Positions 61,133-64,000 of a stretch of DNA of 64,000 nucleotides are shown piece by piece. A program made the translations under genes and the position numbers. Below the pieces are notes generated by a model, which was not told the origin of the DNA, made no database searches, and saw nothing but the letters and a program-made list of their open reading frames with translations. Numbering within the stretch: the first letter of the stretch is position 1; each line of letters starts with the position of its first letter. The stretch is from Halalkaliarchaeum desulfuricum (GTDB taxonomy: Archaea; Halobacteriota; Halobacteria; Halobacteriales; Haloferacaceae). Location of the stretch: the NCBI RefSeq assembly GCF_002952775.1, contig NZ_CP025066.1:186001-250000 (forward strand), given 5' to 3'.

Positions 61133-62464
61133 ATGGCGAAGGAGACGGCGGAAGCATCCGGTCCGATCGACGCGTTCCGGCAGTTCTTCGCCCTCCAGCG
61201 CGACGTGCTGGTGCTCTCGCTGGCGATGTTCGCGTTCAGCCTCGGGTTCCAGATGACGAACCGGTTCCTCCCGGAGTACATGGTCGCGCTCGGAGCGACC
61301 GGGTTCGTCGTGGGACTGTTCGGCACGTTCGGCAACATCATCTCCGCCCTCTATCCGTATCCCGGCGGAGCCATCTCCGATCGCATCGGCTCCCGGTACG
61401 CGCTTACCGTCTTCGGGCTCTTTTCGACGCTCGGGTTCGCCGTCTGGCTGTTCGCGCCGACCATCGGGGCGTTCACTGTCGCGGGCGTCACGATCGAGCC
61501 GTGGGTCTGGATCTTCGTCGGCCTCCTGCTCGCCCAGGCGTGGAAGTCGTTCGGGCTGGGCGCGACCTTCGCGGTCGTCAAACAGGCGACGGATCCCTCG
61601 CGGCTTGCGGCCGGCTTCGCCAGCACCGAAACGTTTCGTCGGACAGCGTTTCTCGTCGGACCGGTGCTCGCAGCGATCCTCATCGATCTCCACCCCGACT
61701 TCACGGTGAGCTTCCGGTACGTGCTCGCGGTGGCGGTGGTCTTCGGCGTCGTCGGGACGGTCGCCCAGCATTTCCTGTACGACGCCAGCGCGGACACGAT
61801 CGGCGGCTCCTTCGAGGGGATCGCGCGCATCCGTCGGGACCTGCGGGAGATGCCCGAGGAACTTCGCCCCCTGCTCGTCGGCGACACGCTCGTTCGATTC
61901 GCCAACGGGATGGTGTACGTCTTCTTCGTGCTCGTGGTCACGCAGATCCTCCAGGTCGGCCTTGAGACGACGATCGCTGTCGGCGGGTTCAGCTACGACG
62001 TCAGCCTCTCGCCGGCGGCCTTCTTCGGCTACCTGCTCGGCGTGGAGATGTTGATCGCGCTGCTGGTGATGGCCCCCGCCGCGAAATTCGCCGAGTCTGT
62101 CGGACTCAAGCCGGTCGTCGCGGTCGGGTTCGCGGTTTACGCGATCTTTCCGGTTGTACTCATAAACACCCCCGCGAGCGCGGCGGCGTTGGTCGTGGTG
62201 TTCGCGTTTTCGGGGCTGCGCTTCGCGGGACTCCCCTCGCACAAGGCGCTCATCGTCGGCCCCGCCGAGAGCGGCACAGGCGGTCGGGTCACCGGGACCT
62301 ATTACCTGCTGCGGAACACGATCGTGATCCCGAGCGCGGCGATCGGCGGCGCCCTCTGGGAGTTCGTGAGCCCGGAGGTCGCGTTCACGATCGCCGCCGC
62401 GATCGGCGTCGTCGGCACGGGCTACTTCCTGGTGTACGGAAAAGAGTTCGAGGCGTACGCGTGA
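61133..62464 (+). CDS. Major facilitator superfamily transporter
   Basis: 443 residues, about twelve hydrophobic segments, with GGAISDRIGSRYALTVFGL in the loop after helix 2 (MFS signature). The central loop (SFEGIARIRRDLREMPEEL) is charged. It is distinct in sequence from the carrier at 6226-7566. The substrate is unknown. It is convergent with the CBS/zinc-ribbon gene, with no gap between the two stop codons. Confidence 0.9.
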   Translation: MAKETAEASGPIDAFRQFFALQRDVLVLSLAMFAFSLGFQMTNRFLPEYMVALGATGFVVGLFGTFGNIISALYPYPGGAISDRIGSRYALTVFGLFSTLGFAVWLFAPTIGAFTVAGVTIEPWVWIFVGLLLAQAWKSFGLGATFAVVKQATDPSRLAAGFASTETFRRTAFLVGPVLAAILIDLHPDFTVSFRYVLAVAVVFGVVGTVAQHFLYDASADTIGGSFEGIARIRRDLREMPEELRPLLVGDTLVRFANGMVYVFFVLVVTQILQVGLETTIAVGGFSYDVSLSPAAFFGYLLGVEMLIALLVMAPAAKFAESVGLKPVVAVGFAVYAIFPVVLINTPASAAALVVVFAFSGLRFAGLPSHKALIVGPAESGTGGRVTGTYYLLRNTIVIPSAAIGGALWEFVSPEVAFTIAAAIGVVGTGYFLVYGKEFEAYA

Positions 62465-62980
62465 TCAGAACCCGTCGCCACAGTCCGGACAGACCAGTTG
62501 CCCGTTCACGGACGTGAGCTCCGGGGACAGCGAGCCACACACCTCACAGATGCTGTTTTCGACCGCCGGATCGGATCCCTCGTGGATATGTGTCGGCTCC
62601 CGAACTGTCGTCGTCGCCGCGAGCAGGTCCCGCTCGGTGATGACGCCGATCGCCTCGTTCTCCTCGGTGACGATCAGCTGTCCCGCGTCTTCCCCGAGCA
62701 GGAGTTCCTCGACATCCGCGAGGCGCTCTTCGGCCGACACGGTCGGTACGGGTGGCTCCATGACCGCGGAGACGTCGTTTTCCAGCGATTCCTCGGAGAG
62801 CACCGCAGCGAGAACGTTGCGGGCTGAAAGCGAGCCGACCGGCTCGTGACCCCGCAGGACAACGAGATAGTCGGCGTTCTCCTCGATCAGTAGCTCGGCG
62901 GCGTCCTCGAGTGCGTCCGACTCGCTCACCCCCAGGAACTCCCGGTGCATCACGTCCCTGACGGTCGGTTCGTCCCTCAT
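62465..62980 (-). CDS. CBS-domain pair with C-terminal zinc ribbon
   Basis: 171 residues. One Bateman module (MHREFLGVSESDALEDAAELLIEENADYLVVL and VSAEERLADVEELLLGEDAGQLIV... IGVITERDLL) binds adenosyl ligands. The last ~25 residues carry a zinc ribbon with ICEVCGSLS and LVCPDCGDGF. It is likely a regulatory nucleotide sensor; the partner is unknown. Confidence 0.88.
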   Translation of the reverse strand: MRDEPTVRDVMHREFLGVSESDALEDAAELLIEENADYLVVLRGHEPVGSLSARNVLAAVLSEESLENDVSAVMEPPVPTVSAEERLADVEELLLGEDAGQLIVTEENEAIGVITERDLLAATTTVREPTHIHEGSDPAVENSICEVCGSLSPELTSVNGQLVCPDCGDGF

Positions 62981-63149
62981 ATCCGTATCTTACCGTCCAT
63001 CCTGTAAAAACTGCCCCCGGTACGGTTATATCGGTGCTGCACGTAGTTTTATAATCTGCGTCGATCGGTCGGGACAGCGACAACCCGTCGGCCTTCCGGA
63101 TCGTCGACGACCCGTCGCCCTTTTGCGTCCAGATGTCGCTCGTACGAAC

Positions 63150-63851
63150 ATGACCATTCCGTCGTTCGTGATCGGAATCGCCGGGGGGACGGGGGCTGGA
63201 AAGACGACTGTCGCACAGTTGGTTACGGAAAACGTCGAGGACGCCGTCACCAGGATTCCGCTTGACAATTACTACGAGGACCTCTCGCATCTCGATCTGG
63301 AGGAACGTTCGGACGTCAACTACGATCACCCGTCAGCCTTCGAATGGGAACTGCTTCGGGAGCAACTGACTCACCTGCTCGAGGGACGAACGGTCGAGAT
63401 GCCCCAGTACGATTTCGAGATCCACAACCGGAAAGACGAGCGAATCACCGTCGAGCCGACCGACGTCATCGTGCTCGAAGGGATCCTCGCGCTGTACGAC
63501 GAGCGGATAAACGAGATGCTCGACCTTCGGCTGTACGTCGAAACCGACGCCGACGTTCGGATCCTCCGGCGGATCCAGCGGGACGTCGTCGAACGGGGAC
63601 GGGATCTCGAAGGCGTGATGCGACAGTATCTCTCGACGGTGAAGCCGATGCACGAGCAGTTCGTCGAGCCGACGAAGAAACGCGCCGACCTCGTCGTTCC
63701 CGAGGGGGCAAACAGCGTCGCCGTGAACCTGCTCGAAGAGAAGATACAGGCGGAAGTCGAGGGGGACGCGGTTCGGTCGTGGGATCGCGAGACGATCGAA
63801 AAACGGGTTTCGGAAGGGTTCGACCTGGATTCGGCACAGACGACAGAGTAG
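63150..63851 (+). CDS. udk: Uridine kinase
   Basis: 233 residues. It phosphorylates uridine and cytidine in pyrimidine salvage. Motifs are GGTGAGKTT (P-loop, residues 12-20), PLDNYYEDLSHL, NYDHPSAFEWELL (substrate) and YDFEIHNRKDERI. The family length is usual (~210-230). The ATG at 63150 begins just before the P-loop strand; an in-frame upstream start is less likely. The gene is followed by a presumed promoter for the next gene. Confidence 0.92.
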   Translation: MTIPSFVIGIAGGTGAGKTTVAQLVTENVEDAVTRIPLDNYYEDLSHLDLEERSDVNYDHPSAFEWELLREQLTHLLEGRTVEMPQYDFEIHNRKDERITVEPTDVIVLEGILALYDERINEMLDLRLYVETDADVRILRRIQRDVVERGRDLEGVMRQYLSTVKPMHEQFVEPTKKRADLVVPEGANSVAVNLLEEKIQAEVEGDAVRSWDRETIEKRVSEGFDLDSAQTTE

Positions 63852-63943
63852 TTGCTCAGCGGTCGTCGCGTATCCTCGTCGCTCAAGCGCGGAAGTAACA
63901 CTTTACTTGAGAGGCCCACTTTTCCGATGCACAACTCGACTCG

Positions 63944-64000
63944 ATGATCCCAGATATCCAGGAACGGGATGCGAAGACCTCGTTGGGTTGCTCGGCGCTA
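63944..64000 (+). CDS. Possible start of a gene cut by the window end
   Basis: The ATG at 63944 opens 19 codons (IPDIQERDAKTSLGCSAL) to the window edge. TTTACTT about 40 bases upstream could belong to its promoter. Too little is visible to identify it. Confidence 0.3.
   Translation, partial: MIPDIQERDAKTSLGCSAL

Noticed and set aside
1-64000. tRNA or rRNA genes
   Set aside because: Reading the intergenic gaps by eye I found no cloverleaf with a T-loop of the GTTCRANYC type; a tRNAscan-SE run would be decisive.

Overview
The window is chromosomal DNA of a halophilic archaeon (class Halobacteria). The evidence is the high GC content, the very acidic proteins, the Asp/Glu-rich linkers, haloarchaeal TATA boxes about 25-30 bases before leaderless ATG codons, and marker genes: aCPSF1/FttA, aIF2-gamma, Rpo7, Spt4-like, pelota, Hef, Orc1/Cdc6, AMP phosphorylase, GfcR and a PGF-CTERM surface protein. 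The resemblance is to Haloferacales/Halorubrum-like genomes, but genus is not established from sequence alone. Coding density is high and most of the window is core genome.

Layout. 1-7.6 kb: a truncated CopA copper ATPase, thioredoxin reductase, a single-pass membrane protein, a MinD-like/RecA-like ATPase pair, a DUF3054 protein and an MFS carrier. 7.8-15.8 kb: an ornithine-cyclodeaminase-family enzyme, pelota, two DUF4013 membrane proteins, a 3Fe-4S-type ferredoxin and the NFACT/RqcH ribosome-rescue factor, followed by a repeat-rich spacer. 15.8-21.6 kb: a DUF3179 lipoprotein with a membrane partner, a TauE-like carrier, a peroxiredoxin, AMP phosphorylase, a P-type ATPase remnant and a membrane-anchored 2Fe-2S ferredoxin. 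21.6-29 kb: DUF2891, DUF457, a PGF-CTERM protein, a universal stress protein, a LOR/SDH-type ornithine cyclodeaminase, PurC and HAH_0734. 29-41 kb: an information-processing block with aCPSF1, a serpin, aIF2-gamma, a PIN protein, Rpo7, Spt4-like protein, dephospho-CoA kinase, RtcA and a CBS-domain protein. 41-49.7 kb: Hef, a truncated PanD, membrane proteins, an ABC1/UbiB kinase, a phosphoribosyltransferase and SerB. 49.7-56 kb is the most disturbed part: a fused MFS/MaoC double pseudogene, amino-acid oxidase and dehydrogenase genes, a complete IS6-family element, an SDR gene, an IS6 remnant and two copies of an 80-bp palindromic MITE nearby. 56-64 kb: a glutaredoxin, GfcR with glucose dehydrogenase, SufU, Orc1/Cdc6, another MFS carrier, a CBS/zinc-ribbon protein and uridine kinase.

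How the genes work together. Pelota and RqcH both act on stalled ribosomes. Glucose dehydrogenase and GfcR form a sugar-catabolism unit with a 14-base overlap. aIF2-gamma, PIN, Rpo7, Spt4-like protein and GTP-dependent dephospho-CoA kinase keep an ancient archaeal order, although the ribosomal proteins that usually follow are missing here. I found no rRNA, no convincing tRNA, no CRISPR array and no recognisable defence island. The most novel-looking signals are the MITE pair with 3-bp target duplications (one on a stop codon), short leader ORFs with ATGA overlaps before aCPSF1 and the ABC1 kinase, the lipoprotein serpin, the truncated PanD, and the gene scars around 50-55 kb.
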